A stretch of DNA of 64,000 nt from Streptomyces sp. NBC_01471 (GCF_041438865.1 NZ_CP109450.1:4893501-4957500); one strand, 5' to 3'; positions 8,676 through 17,105 are shown, counted from the stretch's first letter. Numbers and translations: made by a program. Notes: a model not told the origin generated them from the sequence alone.

Positions 8676-9044
8676 ATGGACCGCGGGACGGTCGGCAGCA
8701 CGAACCGGGGCCGGCTTCGGGTCGAAGTCAGGTCCGTGGGCCGGAGTGAGGTCGTGACTCCGGCGGGTGAGCTTGATCACCACACTGCCGAATTGCTGAG
8801 TGAGCCGCTGGACAAGGCGCTGGAGCAGGGCCGGTCGCGACTGGTCATCGACTGCTCCCAGCTGGAATTCTGTGACTCGACCGGACTCAATGTGCTCCTC
8901 GGGGCCCGCCTCAAGGCGGAGGCCGCCGGGGGTGGCGTGCATCTGGCCGGGATGCTTCCCGTGGTGGCCAGGGTGTTCGAGATCACAGGCGCCGAGGCGG
9001 TCTTCACCGTGCACGATTGTCTCGAAGACGCGCTGCGCGACTGA
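8676..9044 (+). CDS. arsI: STAS-domain anti-sigma factor antagonist
   Basis: 122 aa, one STAS domain. The loop FCDSTGLNVLL carries Ser68, the residue phosphorylated by the cognate anti-sigma kinase in SpoIIAA/RsbV homologues. When unphosphorylated it would bind the anti-sigma ATPase encoded downstream and free the sigma factor. The ATG at 8676 has AGAGGGA about 5 nt upstream. It is divergent from the sigma gene and followed 116 nt later by the ATPase gene, in the same direction. Symbol by analogy with the S. coelicolor sigI locus. Confidence 0.85.
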   Translation: MDRGTVGSTNRGRLRVEVRSVGRSEVVTPAGELDHHTAELLSEPLDKALEQGRSRLVIDCSQLEFCDSTGLNVLLGARLKAEAAGGGVHLAGMLPVVARVFEITGAEAVFTVHDCLEDALRD

Positions 9045-9160
9045 TCCGCACACTCTGTTGAAAGAAATGAGTGTTGTCACCATTAGGCAGGGCAGGAGTC
9101 CCTCCGCAATCTCTGTACCGCTGACTTTCTGAACTGGTGAATCGGTGAGGTGAAGCGCTG

Positions 9161-9652
9161 ATGAGCACCACCCGGCAGCAGCCGCCGGGGGACCTCGGTC
9201 CCGAGCGCGACGGCGCCGGACCAGCCTCTACCGTGTCCGCCGAAGGCCGCAGTCGCACGCTCTCCCTGCTGAGCGCGAGCGGCATTGTTCCGCTGGCGCG
9301 TGATTTCACGCGCCAGGCGCTCTACGACTGGGCCTGGCTGCCCGCCGAGAGCGCCGACCGCCGTGCCGCGGCGGAGGACGTCCTGCTGGTCGTGTCCGAG
9401 CTGGTCACCAACGCGTGCCTGCACGCCGAGGGCCCCGAGGAACTCCGCGTCTCGTACGGGCAGAAAGTGCTCCGTCTTGAGGTCGTCGACCGCGGCGCGG
9501 GCCAGCCCGCACCGCGCAGCCCGCACCGCGCGGGCCGGCCCGGCGGCCACGGCATGTTCATCGTGGAGCGGCTCTGCCTCGACTGGGGCGTGGTCCGCAC
9601 GCCGGGCACACCCGGCAAGATGGTCTGGGCCGAGCTGGCCGCGCCGGCCTGA
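9161..9652 (+). CDS. prsI: HATPase-domain anti-sigma factor (serine kinase type)
   Basis: 163 aa, a single GHKL ATP-binding domain of the RsbW/SpoIIAB-like type common in Streptomyces. The N-box is DVLLVVSELVTNACLHA, with Asn and a nearby acidic residue for Mg-ATP. The G1 box is VDRGAG and the G2/lid is GGHGMFIVERL. It should bind the sigma factor to keep it inactive, or phosphorylate and release the STAS protein. The ATG at 9161 follows a GTGAGG element. The C-terminal part is short, typical of one-domain regulators rather than histidine kinases. Confidence 0.85.
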   Translation: MSTTRQQPPGDLGPERDGAGPASTVSAEGRSRTLSLLSASGIVPLARDFTRQALYDWAWLPAESADRRAAAEDVLLVVSELVTNACLHAEGPEELRVSYGQKVLRLEVVDRGAGQPAPRSPHRAGRPGGHGMFIVERLCLDWGVVRTPGTPGKMVWAELAAPA

Positions 9653-9731
9653 TCCGCCGGCCGCATCGGCCTGGTCCGCCCTGATCCGCGCGAGGCTCCT
9701 GGAACCCGGCGCGACGACGGATGCGGCGGGC

Positions 9732-9755
9732 GCCGACGGGGCCCCGCCCGTCGGC
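9732..9755 (+). terminator. Terminator after the anti-sigma gene
   Basis: A 9-bp perfect stem (GCCGACGGG/CCCGTCGGC) with a 6-nt loop is followed by a pyrimidine-rich CTGTTCCCCTCTTTCCCC run. Confidence 0.65.
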
Positions 9756-9783
9756 CTGTTCCCCTCTTTCCCCTCTTCCCCCT

Positions 9784-9806
9784 GAGCGCACCGATCCGGT
9801 GCGCTC
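9784..9806 (+). terminator. Second terminator with U-rich tail
   Basis: A perfect 10-bp stem GAGCGCACCG/CGGTGCGCTC with a 3-nt loop is followed by TTTGTCTT, a classical intrinsic terminator. Together with the hairpin at 9732 it insulates the sigma module from the surface-protein locus. Confidence 0.8.
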
Positions 9807-9852
9807 TTTGTCTTCCCTCGGCAAGGGCTCCGGCGTACCTTGAGCGCCCAAT

Positions 9853-9867
9853 CTGATGTGTCGTCAG
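9853..9867 (+). promoter_or_regulatory. CTGA-N7-TCAG quasi-palindrome upstream of the surface-protein locus
   Basis: CTGATGTGTCGTCAG lies 37 nt before the GTG start of the first surface-protein gene. The outer 4-bp arms are perfect and the centre is asymmetric. It may be an operator or promoter element; no -10/-35 pair is convincing around it. Confidence 0.3.
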
Positions 9868-9904
9868 TTACTCAGCGGCGGCATCCGGCATAAGGGGTTT
9901 CGAG

Positions 9905-10639
9905 GTGTCGTACCAGAAGCGGACAGCGTTTGCGCTGGCGGCGGCCGTCGCGGGCTCGGTGGTGCTGATGACCGCACCGGCAGCCCAGGCCGACGTGGTG
10001 GACGTCAACTACCAGTGCAAAACGCCGATCGGTAACAAGGGAGCCGTCTCGCCCATCGACATCAAGGGCGTGAAGAGCGGCAGTGGCTACACCCTGACCA
10101 TGTCCTTCCAGAAGGGTGTCTCGTCCAGCCCCGTCGAACTGGGCAAGGGCGCCATGAAGCCCAGCGCGCTCATCAAGCTGGGCGGCGCGGAGAGCGGGAC
10201 CGTACCGGTCTCGGGAGCGACCAACTCGGCGGCCATACCCGCCAACTCGCCCATCAAGATCAGCGACCTGTCGGGCACCTACACGCCCAAGAAGAGCGGC
10301 AAGGTCACCCTCACCGCGTCGACGCTGACCATCAAGGCGCTCGGCACGACGACCACCTGCACCCCGTCCAACAACCCCAAGCCGTCGCTGGAACTGACGG
10401 TCGCCGGATCGGGCGGCGGCGGCACGAGCGGGGGCAGCGGCTCCACGGGAGGCGGCTCCACCGGCGGGGGCGGTACGAGCGGCGGCTCGGGTACGTCGCA
10501 GAGCACCTCGGGCGGCAGTCTGCCGAAGACCGGCCCGCTCGACTCCACCATGGCCCTCGGAACGCTCGGCGGAACCGTGCTGCTCAGCGGGGCCGCGGGG
10601 GTGCTCTGGCTGACCCGGCGGGGCCAGCGGTCCGCCTGA
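9905..10639 (+). CDS. Secreted surface protein with LPKTG sorting signal
   Basis: 244 aa. A signal peptide (about residues 1-29, cleaving after PAAQA) leads into a roughly 120-residue beta-rich domain starting DVNYQCKTPIGNKG and ending KALGTTTTCTP, with two cysteines that could form a disulphide. A Gly/Ser/Thr linker follows, then LPKTG, a hydrophobic segment (LGTLGGTVLLSGAAGVLWL) and the basic tail TRRGQRSA. That is a complete sortase substrate, so the protein should be attached to peptidoglycan. GTG start with AAGGGG 7 nt upstream. The extracellular domain is homologous to the C-terminal domain of the protein at 12907-14313; function unknown. Confidence 0.75.
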   Translation: MSYQKRTAFALAAAVAGSVVLMTAPAAQADVVDVNYQCKTPIGNKGAVSPIDIKGVKSGSGYTLTMSFQKGVSSSPVELGKGAMKPSALIKLGGAESGTVPVSGATNSAAIPANSPIKISDLSGTYTPKKSGKVTLTASTLTIKALGTTTTCTPSNNPKPSLELTVAGSGGGGTSGGSGSTGGGSTGGGGTSGGSGTSQSTSGGSLPKTGPLDSTMALGTLGGTVLLSGAAGVLWLTRRGQRSA

Positions 10640-10685
10640 CACCCCGGGAACAGGGAGGCGGTTCCAAGCAACAGGGAGTTCTCTC

Positions 10686-11759
10686 ATGCTCACGCGCACC
10701 ATCCGTTCCGCCGTGCTCACGGCCGCCGTACTGCTCTGCTCCGCCGCGCCCGCGCTCGTACCCGCGTCCGCGGCGGAGCCGGCGGCCGGTGGACCGGGCT
10801 GGACGGCGGCGCCCGCGTCCGGCGGGGGCTCCAGGCCCAGCGCCGACGGCCGTCCGTACTTCTACCTGGAGGGCGCACCGGGGACCGTCCTGGAGGACAC
10901 CCTGGCGCTGACCAATCCGGGGAAGAAGTCCGTGACAGTGCGGCTGCGGGGGGCCGAGGCGGAGAACACGGCGTCCGGCGGGTCCGCGCTCCGCACCACG
11001 GACACCACCTGGATCACCCCGGCCGCCCGCACGGTGAAGGTCCCGGCGCGCACCAGCGCCCGGGTCCCCTTCAGCGTCACGGTCCCGGCCACCGCGGAAC
11101 CGGGCGACCACCCCGCCGCGATCGTGGCGGCGTCCGGCGGGCGCGAGACCGGGGTGCGGGTGCAGCTGCGGGTGAGCGGACCGACGCTCTCGGCGCTGAC
11201 CGTCGAGGACGTCCGGGTCGACAAGGGCCCGGGGCTGATCCACTACACGCTGGTGAACCGCGGCAACACCGCCCTCACCCCGCACCTCGAAGTGCGCACG
11301 GACGGCCTCATCAGCGGCGATCACCACATCGCCGGGCGCACGCTGCCGGTGGAACTGCTGCCCGGACATCGCGTACGCCTCACGGTCAAGTGGCCGCATC
11401 CGCCGGTGCTCGATTCGGCGGCCGTGCATCTGGCGGTGACGGCCGGGGGCGGAGCACGCGGGACGGGGTCCGCTTCGGCGGTGTTCGTGCCGTGGTGGCG
11501 CGTGGCCGGGCTCGCGGGGCTGGTGCTCGCCGGTACGGGCGGCTGGTTCGCCGTACGGCGCAGACGTGCCCGGGGAACGGGAGCAGGGACGGGAGCAGGG
11601 ACGGGAACGGGCGCCGGACCGGGCCCGTATCCGAGCGACAACAGCAGGAACAGCAGCGGTGACAGCACCGAGAACAGCGGCAGTACGCGCAGTACCGACA
11701 GCACCGACAGCACCGAAAGCACCGACAGCGAACCGGCGACGGCGGGAGCGGCAACGTGA
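10686..11759 (+). CDS. Membrane-anchored extracellular beta-sandwich protein (DUF916/WxL-binding-like?)
   Basis: 357 aa. Signal peptide about residues 1-30. The extracellular part reads like two Ig-type beta-sandwiches: YFYLEGAPGTVLEDTLALTN and later PFSVTVPATAEPGDHPAAIV resemble proteins that bind WxL or peptidoglycan-associated partners. A transmembrane helix (VAGLAGLVLAGTGGWFAV) is followed by RRRRAR and a cytoplasmic low-complexity tail rich in Gly/Thr then Ser/Thr/Asp. Four 9-bp repeats at 11691-11726 encode the S-T-D units. The ATG at 10686 has GGGAG 7 nt upstream. The TGA overlaps the next GTG, so it is co-translated with the next two genes. The family call is tentative. Confidence 0.55.
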   Translation: MLTRTIRSAVLTAAVLLCSAAPALVPASAAEPAAGGPGWTAAPASGGGSRPSADGRPYFYLEGAPGTVLEDTLALTNPGKKSVTVRLRGAEAENTASGGSALRTTDTTWITPAARTVKVPARTSARVPFSVTVPATAEPGDHPAAIVAASGGRETGVRVQLRVSGPTLSALTVEDVRVDKGPGLIHYTLVNRGNTALTPHLEVRTDGLISGDHHIAGRTLPVELLPGHRVRLTVKWPHPPVLDSAAVHLAVTAGGGARGTGSASAVFVPWWRVAGLAGLVLAGTGGWFAVRRRRARGTGAGTGAGTGTGAGPGPYPSDNSRNSSGDSTENSGSTRSTDSTDSTESTDSEPATAGAAT

Positions 11760-12910
11760 AGATCGAACCCGCCCGGTGGCTGCGGGCCTTCGGGAGCTGG
11801 GGTGCGGCCCTGGCCTTCCTCCTGGCGCTCCTCCCCGCTCTCGTCCTGGCCCCGGCCACCGGCGCCGCGGCAGCGGGCAAGCCCGGTGCCACGCTCTCCC
11901 AGCAGCAGGCCGGCAAGGGCGGCGACATCACGGTCAAGGGCGCGGGCTGGCGCCCCGACGCGCTGCTCATGCTGCTGATCTGCGGTCAGGCCACCCCGGC
12001 CCGCGGGGTGATCGGCGGCACCAACGCCTGCGCCAACTCCGAAGGACGCGCCGTCACCACCGACTCCAAGGGCGGCTTCAGCAAGAAGCTGCCGGTCGCC
12101 GAGCCGCCCAAACCCTGCCCGTGCGTGGTGCACATCGCGACGGTGACCGGTGAACAGGCCGCCACCGACGTCGTGTTCAAGGTCGCGGGCCACCCGGTCG
12201 CCGCCCTGCCGAAGCCCCCGCCGGGCGGCCGGCTGGCGGTCCTGTCCGACGCCCGCCTCGAAGGGTCGAGCGGAGTCCTCACCTGGTTCGGGGCGCCGCC
12301 CGGCCGGACCATCGTCTTCACCGTGGGCAATCTCGGCTCGACGCCCGTCAAGGACCCGCTCTTCTCCCTCGGCACCTCGCACGGCGTGTTCGCCCCGCAG
12401 TGGGAGGACCGGCAGTGGCACGGCACGGTCGCACCCGGCAAGAAGGCGCAGATCAGACTGGACGCCGAACTGTCGGCGGGCGCCCACGGCGACTACCAGG
12501 TCGCGGTGAAGTACGCCGGCAAAGTGCTGGTCGAGCAGCCTTGGGGGGTGGGGCGCCCGTGGGGCGTCACGTTCTTCTGGCTGCTGCTGTGCGTGGTCGT
12601 ACCGGCCGCCGTGTTCCGTATCGGCATGGCGGTCGTCGACAAGATCAGGCCGCGGAGCGCACGCGGTACGGCCGGTGGCGCCGGCCGCCGCCGGAACGCG
12701 CTGCTGCCCGGACCCACCGTGAGAAGGCCCGCGTTCCGCAGGCCCGAGCGGGCGGCGTCGCCGCCCGGTGACGGGCCGCACCCCTCGACGACCACGGTTC
12801 TGCCGTGGTTCACCCCGGACACCGCACCGTCTGAGAAGTACCCGTCTGAGAAGTACCCGTCTGAGAACCACCCGGCCGAGAAGCACCCGACGACGAAGGG
12901 AAACTCGTGA
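11756..12910 (+). CDS. Membrane-anchored secreted protein, neocarzinostatin-fold-like ectodomain
   Basis: 384 aa. Signal peptide about residues 1-40. A first domain (ATLSQQQAGKGGDITVKGAG onward) contains four cysteines (LLICGQ, TNACANS, PCPCVV) in a pattern reminiscent of neocarzinostatin/macromomycin-type Ig domains. A second beta-domain follows (TWFGAPPGRTIVFTVGNLGS), then one transmembrane helix (GVTFFWLLLCVVVPAAVF) and a basic Pro-rich cytoplasmic tail ending in four 5-residue repeats (SEKYP-like; 12830-12889 in DNA). GTG start overlapping the previous stop, and its own TGA overlaps the following GTG. The ectodomain assignment is a low-confidence pattern match. Confidence 0.5.
   Translation: MKIEPARWLRAFGSWGAALAFLLALLPALVLAPATGAAAAGKPGATLSQQQAGKGGDITVKGAGWRPDALLMLLICGQATPARGVIGGTNACANSEGRAVTTDSKGGFSKKLPVAEPPKPCPCVVHIATVTGEQAATDVVFKVAGHPVAALPKPPPGGRLAVLSDARLEGSSGVLTWFGAPPGRTIVFTVGNLGSTPVKDPLFSLGTSHGVFAPQWEDRQWHGTVAPGKKAQIRLDAELSAGAHGDYQVAVKYAGKVLVEQPWGVGRPWGVTFFWLLLCVVVPAAVFRIGMAVVDKIRPRSARGTAGGAGRRRNALLPGPTVRRPAFRRPERAASPPGDGPHPSTTTVLPWFTPDTAPSEKYPSEKYPSENHPAEKHPTTKGNS
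12830..12889 (+). repeat. Four tandem 15-bp coding repeats
   Basis: Units TCTGAGAAGTACCCG (twice exact) and two diverged copies lie head to tail at 12830-12844, 12845-12859, 12860-12874 and 12875-12889. They encode SEKYP, SEKYP, SENHP and AEKHP at the C terminus of the membrane protein. Confidence 0.85.
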
Positions 12911-14313
12911 TCAGACAACGGAGGATGAGCGCGGCAGGATTCGCGCTGATGCTCGGCGGTGCGGGGATCATGCTGGCCGCGGGCCCCGCCCAGGCCGCGG
13001 ACGTCTCGTACAAGACCGAGTGCATACCGCCCGCGATTTCCGGCCTGCCGCCCATCGAGGGCACCACCCAGGTGGCGATCACGGCGCCCGCCACGGCGAA
13101 GGTGGGCGACGAGGTCGACGTCGTGTGGAAGACGGTCTCGGCCGCCTCCAAGAACCCCGACATCCTCGACCTGGACGCCAACACCGTGCAGCCGACCGGC
13201 ACGGTCAAGGTGGCCGGGGCGCAGACCGCGGATCTGGCCGTGCAGGGACCCCGCACGAACCCGCCCATCGCCAAGGGCAGCCCGATGATCCTCTCCGACA
13301 TGACGGCCAAGCTGAAACTGACCAAGGCCGGTGACGTCACACTGACGGCCGACAAGTACAACATCAACGTCAGCAAGCCGATCTCCACGGACACCAAGTG
13401 CTCCCCCAAGGAGACGGTGAAGTCGTCGGCCACCATCAAGGTGACGGACGGCGGCGGCACCACCACCGGCGGCACCACCACCGGCGGTACGACGGCCGGT
13501 ACGACCACGGGGGGAACGACCACCGGTGGCACGACGGCCGGGACCACCACCGGCGGCACCACCACCGGCGGAACGACTGCCGGTACGACCACGGGGGGCA
13601 CGAGCACCGGTGGGACCACCACGGGCGGTGCCACCACGGGCGGCACCGGGGGAGGGACCGACTTCCCCGGCAAGGAGGTCTCCGTCGCCTACGCCTGCAA
13701 GACGCCCATCGGCAACAAGAACGCCACATCGCCGGTGAAGATCAGCGCGAAGAAGAGCGGCGGGGACTACGGGCTCACCGTGAAGTTCAGCAAGTCCGTG
13801 ATGGACAGCCCGGCCGACATCCCCGCCGGTTCGGTCGTCCCGTCCATGGAGGTCAAGCTCGGCGACTCCGACAAGGGCACGGTCCATGTGGCGGGTCCGG
13901 CCAACAAGTCGGCCATCAAGTCGGGTGCGCCCATCGAGATCCCCGACCTCACCGGCACCTACAAGCCGGGCGCCGACGGCAGGACGACGCTCAGCCCCGG
14001 CGTGCTGACGGTCAAGGCGCTCGGTACGACCACCACCTGCACCCCGCCGGCGAACGTCGCCGTCTCGCTGGAACTCGACACGTCGGCCCAGCCGGGCGGC
14101 GCGTCGGGCGGCACGTCGACCGGCGGTACCACCGGCGGTACGGCGACGGGCGGCACGGGCGGCACCAGCACCAGCGGTGGTGGCCTCGCCGAGACCGGTG
14201 CGAGTGACAACGGCGGCCTGCGGGCGCTCGGCCTGGTGGCCGGCACGGTGATCCTGCTGGGCGGCGCGGTGTTCACCTTCACCCCGTGGAGGAGGCTGCG
14301 CGGCACCCGCTGA
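12907..14313 (+). CDS. Two-domain surface protein with TGG-repeat linker and LAETG sorting signal
   Basis: 468 aa. Signal peptide about residues 1-31 (ends AGPAQA). N-terminal domain DVSYKTECIPPAISGLP to about residue 175, then a roughly 70-residue T-T-G-G repeat linker (DNA about 13456-13650). A second domain EVSVAYACKTPIGNKNATSP to KALGTTTTCTPP is closely related to the LPKTG protein at 9905. A Gly/Thr linker, LAETG, a hydrophobic helix and the basic tail RRLRGTR follow. LAXTG is the motif preferred by Streptomyces class E sortases, so wall anchoring is expected. GTG start overlapping the upstream stop. Function unknown; domain duplication within the locus is clear. Confidence 0.75.
   Translation: MIRQRRMSAAGFALMLGGAGIMLAAGPAQAADVSYKTECIPPAISGLPPIEGTTQVAITAPATAKVGDEVDVVWKTVSAASKNPDILDLDANTVQPTGTVKVAGAQTADLAVQGPRTNPPIAKGSPMILSDMTAKLKLTKAGDVTLTADKYNINVSKPISTDTKCSPKETVKSSATIKVTDGGGTTTGGTTTGGTTAGTTTGGTTTGGTTAGTTTGGTTTGGTTAGTTTGGTSTGGTTTGGATTGGTGGGTDFPGKEVSVAYACKTPIGNKNATSPVKISAKKSGGDYGLTVKFSKSVMDSPADIPAGSVVPSMEVKLGDSDKGTVHVAGPANKSAIKSGAPIEIPDLTGTYKPGADGRTTLSPGVLTVKALGTTTTCTPPANVAVSLELDTSAQPGGASGGTSTGGTTGGTATGGTGGTSTSGGGLAETGASDNGGLRALGLVAGTVILLGGAVFTFTPWRRLRGTR
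13456..13650 (+). repeat. Thr/Gly-codon repeat tract
   Basis: Degenerate ACCACCGGCGGC-type 12- to 36-bp repeats encode TTTGGTTTGGTTAG-like units in the linker of the LAETG protein. Being in frame and codon-biased, it is a coding linker; such tracts slip in replication, so length may vary between strains. Confidence 0.8.
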
Positions 14314-14352
14314 CGTACGGGACCGGGCCCCTGAGCCCCCGTCGTTCAGCGC

Positions 14353-14405
14353 GTACGGGACAGGCCCCGCCGCACCTGACCGGTGCGGCGGGGCCTGTCC
14401 CGTAC
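14353..14405. terminator. Long bidirectional terminator
   Basis: A perfect 24-bp inverted repeat (14353-14376 and 14382-14405) with a 5-nt loop TGACC lies between the convergent surface-protein and peptide-transporter genes. Confidence 0.9.
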
Positions 14406-14422
14406 AGCAGGGTCCGACCGCG

Positions 14423-15904
14423 TCAGCGGACGTCGCCCATGAGCTCCTTGACCTTGCCGCGGTACATCCAGACCGCTATGGCCGCGACGACCGCGAGCGC
14501 CGCTTCGAGGCCGACCATGCCGGACTTGTTGAGGTTCACACCCGAGAGCGACATCAGGCTGGTGACGCAGTCACCGGCCGTGACGGCGAGGAACCACACA
14601 CCCATCATCTGGCTCGCGTACTTCGCCGGAGCCATCTTCGTGGTCACCGAGAGGCCGACCGGGGAGAGGCAGAGCTCACCGACGGTCTGGACGAAGTAGA
14701 TCGCCACCAGCCACATCGGGCTGACCCGCGAGCCGTCCGTCGTCGACATCAGCGGCAGCATGAAGACGAAGAAGGAGACGCCGATCAGGAAGAGACCCGA
14801 CACGAACTTGACGACCGTGGTCGGCTCCTTGCCCCTCTTGTTGAGAGCCAGCCAGATCCAGGCGACGACCGGGGCCAGCGCCATGACGAAGACCGGGTTC
14901 ACCGACTGGTACCAGGACGTCGGGAAGTGGAAGCCGAGCAGGCTGTTCGTCGTGGAGTTCTCGCCGAAGAGCGACATCGTGGAGCCGCCCTGGTCGTAGA
15001 TCATCCAGAAGACGGCCGCGGCCACGAAGAACCAGATGTACCCGGAGATCTTCTTCTGTTCGAGGCCGGACAGCTCCCGGTCGCGCTTCATGCGCACCAG
15101 GACACCGATCGGGATGAGCAGACCGAGCACGGTGATCGGGTAGAGCGCCCAGTTCTGGGTGAAGGCGCCGCTGAAGACGACTATGCCGTAGAAGACCGCG
15201 GCGATGATCAGGCAGATCAGGCCCTTGGTCAGGACCGAGCTGCGCTCCTGAGCCGACAGGGGCTTCGGGACGATGCTGCTGCGCTCGCTCAGGTGGCGGG
15301 TGCCGATGAGGAACTGGATCAGGCCGAGCGCCATGCCGACCGCGGCGAGGGCGAAGCCGAGGTGCCAGTTGACGTTCTCGCCGACGGTGCCGATGACCAG
15401 CGGCGCGAAGAACGACCCGATGTTGATGCCCATGTAGAAGACGGTGAAGCCACCGTCGCGGCGCGGGTCGTCCGGGCCCTTGTACAGGTGCCCGACCATC
15501 GTCGAGATGTTGGCCTTCAGCAGTCCGGAACCGAAGGCGACGAGCGCCAGACCCGCGAAGAACGAGCCCGTGCCGGGCAGTGCGAGTGTGAGATGCCCGA
15601 CCATGATGACCGAGGCCGCGATGGTGACCGTCTTGCGGGCCCCCCAGACACGGTCGCCGAACCAGCCGCCCGGCATGGTGAGCAGATAGACCATCGCCAG
15701 GTAGATCGAGTAGATCGCCGTGGCGGTGGCCGCGCTCAGGTGCGGACCCTCGCCGGACACCAGGTACAGCGGGAGCAGAGCCCTCATGCCGTAGAAGCTG
15801 AAACGCTCCCACATCTCCGTCATGAAGAGCGGGGCCAGGCCGCGGGGGTGGCCGAAGAAGGTCTTTTCCGGGGTGTCCGGAGCCTTCGTCAGGCTTGACG
15901 CCAT
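14423..15904 (-). CDS. Proton-dependent oligopeptide transporter (POT/PTR family)
   Basis: 493 aa major-facilitator membrane protein importing di- and tripeptides with protons. Family signatures are visible: ERFSFYGMRALLPLYL in helix 1 and FTVFYMGINIGSFFAP around helix 5, the PTR2 signature. About 13-14 hydrophobic helices can be counted. The ATG at 15904 has AAGGAACG about 7 nt upstream; a longer reading frame upstream is Arg/Pro-rich and without a ribosome-binding site, so it is excluded. Transcribed convergently with the surface-protein locus and divergently from the two-component system, which could regulate it, though nothing in the sequence proves that. Confidence 0.9.
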   Translation of the reverse strand: MASSLTKAPDTPEKTFFGHPRGLAPLFMTEMWERFSFYGMRALLPLYLVSGEGPHLSAATATAIYSIYLAMVYLLTMPGGWFGDRVWGARKTVTIAASVIMVGHLTLALPGTGSFFAGLALVAFGSGLLKANISTMVGHLYKGPDDPRRDGGFTVFYMGINIGSFFAPLVIGTVGENVNWHLGFALAAVGMALGLIQFLIGTRHLSERSSIVPKPLSAQERSSVLTKGLICLIIAAVFYGIVVFSGAFTQNWALYPITVLGLLIPIGVLVRMKRDRELSGLEQKKISGYIWFFVAAAVFWMIYDQGGSTMSLFGENSTTNSLLGFHFPTSWYQSVNPVFVMALAPVVAWIWLALNKRGKEPTTVVKFVSGLFLIGVSFFVFMLPLMSTTDGSRVSPMWLVAIYFVQTVGELCLSPVGLSVTTKMAPAKYASQMMGVWFLAVTAGDCVTSLMSLSGVNLNKSGMVGLEAALAVVAAIAVWMYRGKVKELMGDVR

Positions 15905-16367
15905 GGTCGTTCCTTGCTTTTCGGGACGCGTCCGGGATCGGTGACGCGCCCGGTGGGGGGTGGCCGGCACCGGCATGGTCCGTCCCCGCCCCACGCCTGA
16001 GGGGGCCAGCCGGATGGGTTCCGTACCGAAGGGGGAGACCGCACAGGGATCCACGCTCCGCGCGCTACCTCGCACACGGGGCCCGGCCGCTAGGTCATTC
16101 ACTGTCCACGCGGCCGGGAGGACCGCGCACAGAGTAAGAGGGTCTTTGCCGCATCATGGCAGGCCAAAGAGCCCCAAGTACTGCTACAGGCGTATCGCCA
16201 CCATAAAGAGGCAGCTGCGGCATTTGAAAGGGGTTGAGACATGGATCACAGGTGAATGCCGGAACCAGCCACTGTATTCGAAGGTAACAATCCGCATTGC
16301 CACCCAGAGCCGCAGCCCTTCGCGATCACCTCACGAGCACGACCCGTCGCGGTCTACCATCACCTTC
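15905..16367. other. 463-bp divergent intergenic region
   Basis: No gene is supported. The right half (16130-16310) is clearly less GC-rich than its surroundings. It holds a GGCGTATCGCC palindrome (16189-16199) and a 7-bp inverted repeat CGGCATT (16218-16224) / AATGCCG (16255-16261), which are operator candidates. TACCAT at 16355-16360 lies 7 nt before the response-regulator ATG and fits a -10 box of a leaderless transcript. The peptide-transporter promoter must also be here, but I cannot place it. Confidence 0.5.
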
Positions 16368-17045
16368 ATGACCCGTGTACTGCTCGCCGAGGACGACGCA
16401 TCCATCTCGGAGCCGCTGGCCCGCGCACTGCGTCGGGAGGGTTACGAGGTCGAGGTGCGGGAAGACGGACCGACCGCGCTCGACGCCGGCCTTCAAGGAG
16501 GGATCGACCTGGTCGTCCTGGATCTGGGCCTGCCCGGCATGGACGGTCTTGAGGTGGCCAGGCGGCTGCGCGCCGACGGGCACACCGTGCCCGTCCTGGT
16601 GCTCACCGCCCGCGCCGACGAGGTCGACACCGTGGTCGGCCTGGACGCCGGCGCCGACGACTACGTCACCAAGCCGTTCCGGCTCGCCGAACTGCTGGCG
16701 CGGGTACGGGCCCTGCTGCGCCGTGGCGCCGCCGACACCGCCCCGCAGCCCGCCACGCACGGCGTACGGATCGACGTCGAGTCGCACCGCGCCTGGATGG
16801 GCGACGAGGAACTCCAGCTCACGGCAAAGGAGTTCGACCTGCTGCGGGTCCTGGTCCGGGACGCCGGCCGGGTCGTCACCCGGGACCAGCTGATGCGCGA
16901 GGTCTGGGACACCACCTGGTGGTCGTCCACCAAGACGCTCGACATGCACATCTCCTGGCTGCGCAAGAAGCTCGGCGACGACGCGGCGAACCCGCGCTAC
17001 ATCGCCACCGTGCGGGGCGTCGGCTTCCGCTTCGAGAAGAGCTGA
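16368..17045 (+). CDS. OmpR/PhoB-family response regulator
   Basis: 225 aa. Receiver domain residues 1-115: acidic pocket EDD (8-10), phospho-acceptor Asp52 in VVLDLGLPG, and the conserved Thr/Lys of LVLTARA and YVTKPF. Winged-helix DNA-binding domain about 130-225 (LTAKEFDLLRVLVRDAGRVV through YIATVRGVGFRF). There is no ribosome-binding site before the ATG, but TACCAT sits 7 nt upstream, consistent with leaderless translation. The partner kinase gene follows after 133 nt. The pair corresponds, as I recall, to the uncharacterised system beside purK/gtrA in S. coelicolor. Confidence 0.9.
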   Translation: MTRVLLAEDDASISEPLARALRREGYEVEVREDGPTALDAGLQGGIDLVVLDLGLPGMDGLEVARRLRADGHTVPVLVLTARADEVDTVVGLDAGADDYVTKPFRLAELLARVRALLRRGAADTAPQPATHGVRIDVESHRAWMGDEELQLTAKEFDLLRVLVRDAGRVVTRDQLMREVWDTTWWSSTKTLDMHISWLRKKLGDDAANPRYIATVRGVGFRFEKS

Positions 17046-17066
17046 GGCCCCGGGCCGGAAGCTGAG

Positions 17067-17105
17067 GCCGCGGGCCGTACCGGTACTGCCGGGACGGCCC
17101 GCGGC
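17067..17105 (+). terminator. Hairpin between response regulator and kinase (attenuator-like)
   Basis: A perfect 12-bp stem GCCGCGGGCCGT/ACGGCCCGCGGC encloses a 15-nt loop. It sits inside the two-component operon, so it could lower kinase expression relative to the regulator, or separate two transcripts. Confidence 0.45.

Noticed and set aside
13456..13650. CRISPR-like regular repeats
   Set aside because: Repeats are short, in frame, and encode a Thr/Gly linker inside a good gene; there are no unique spacers.
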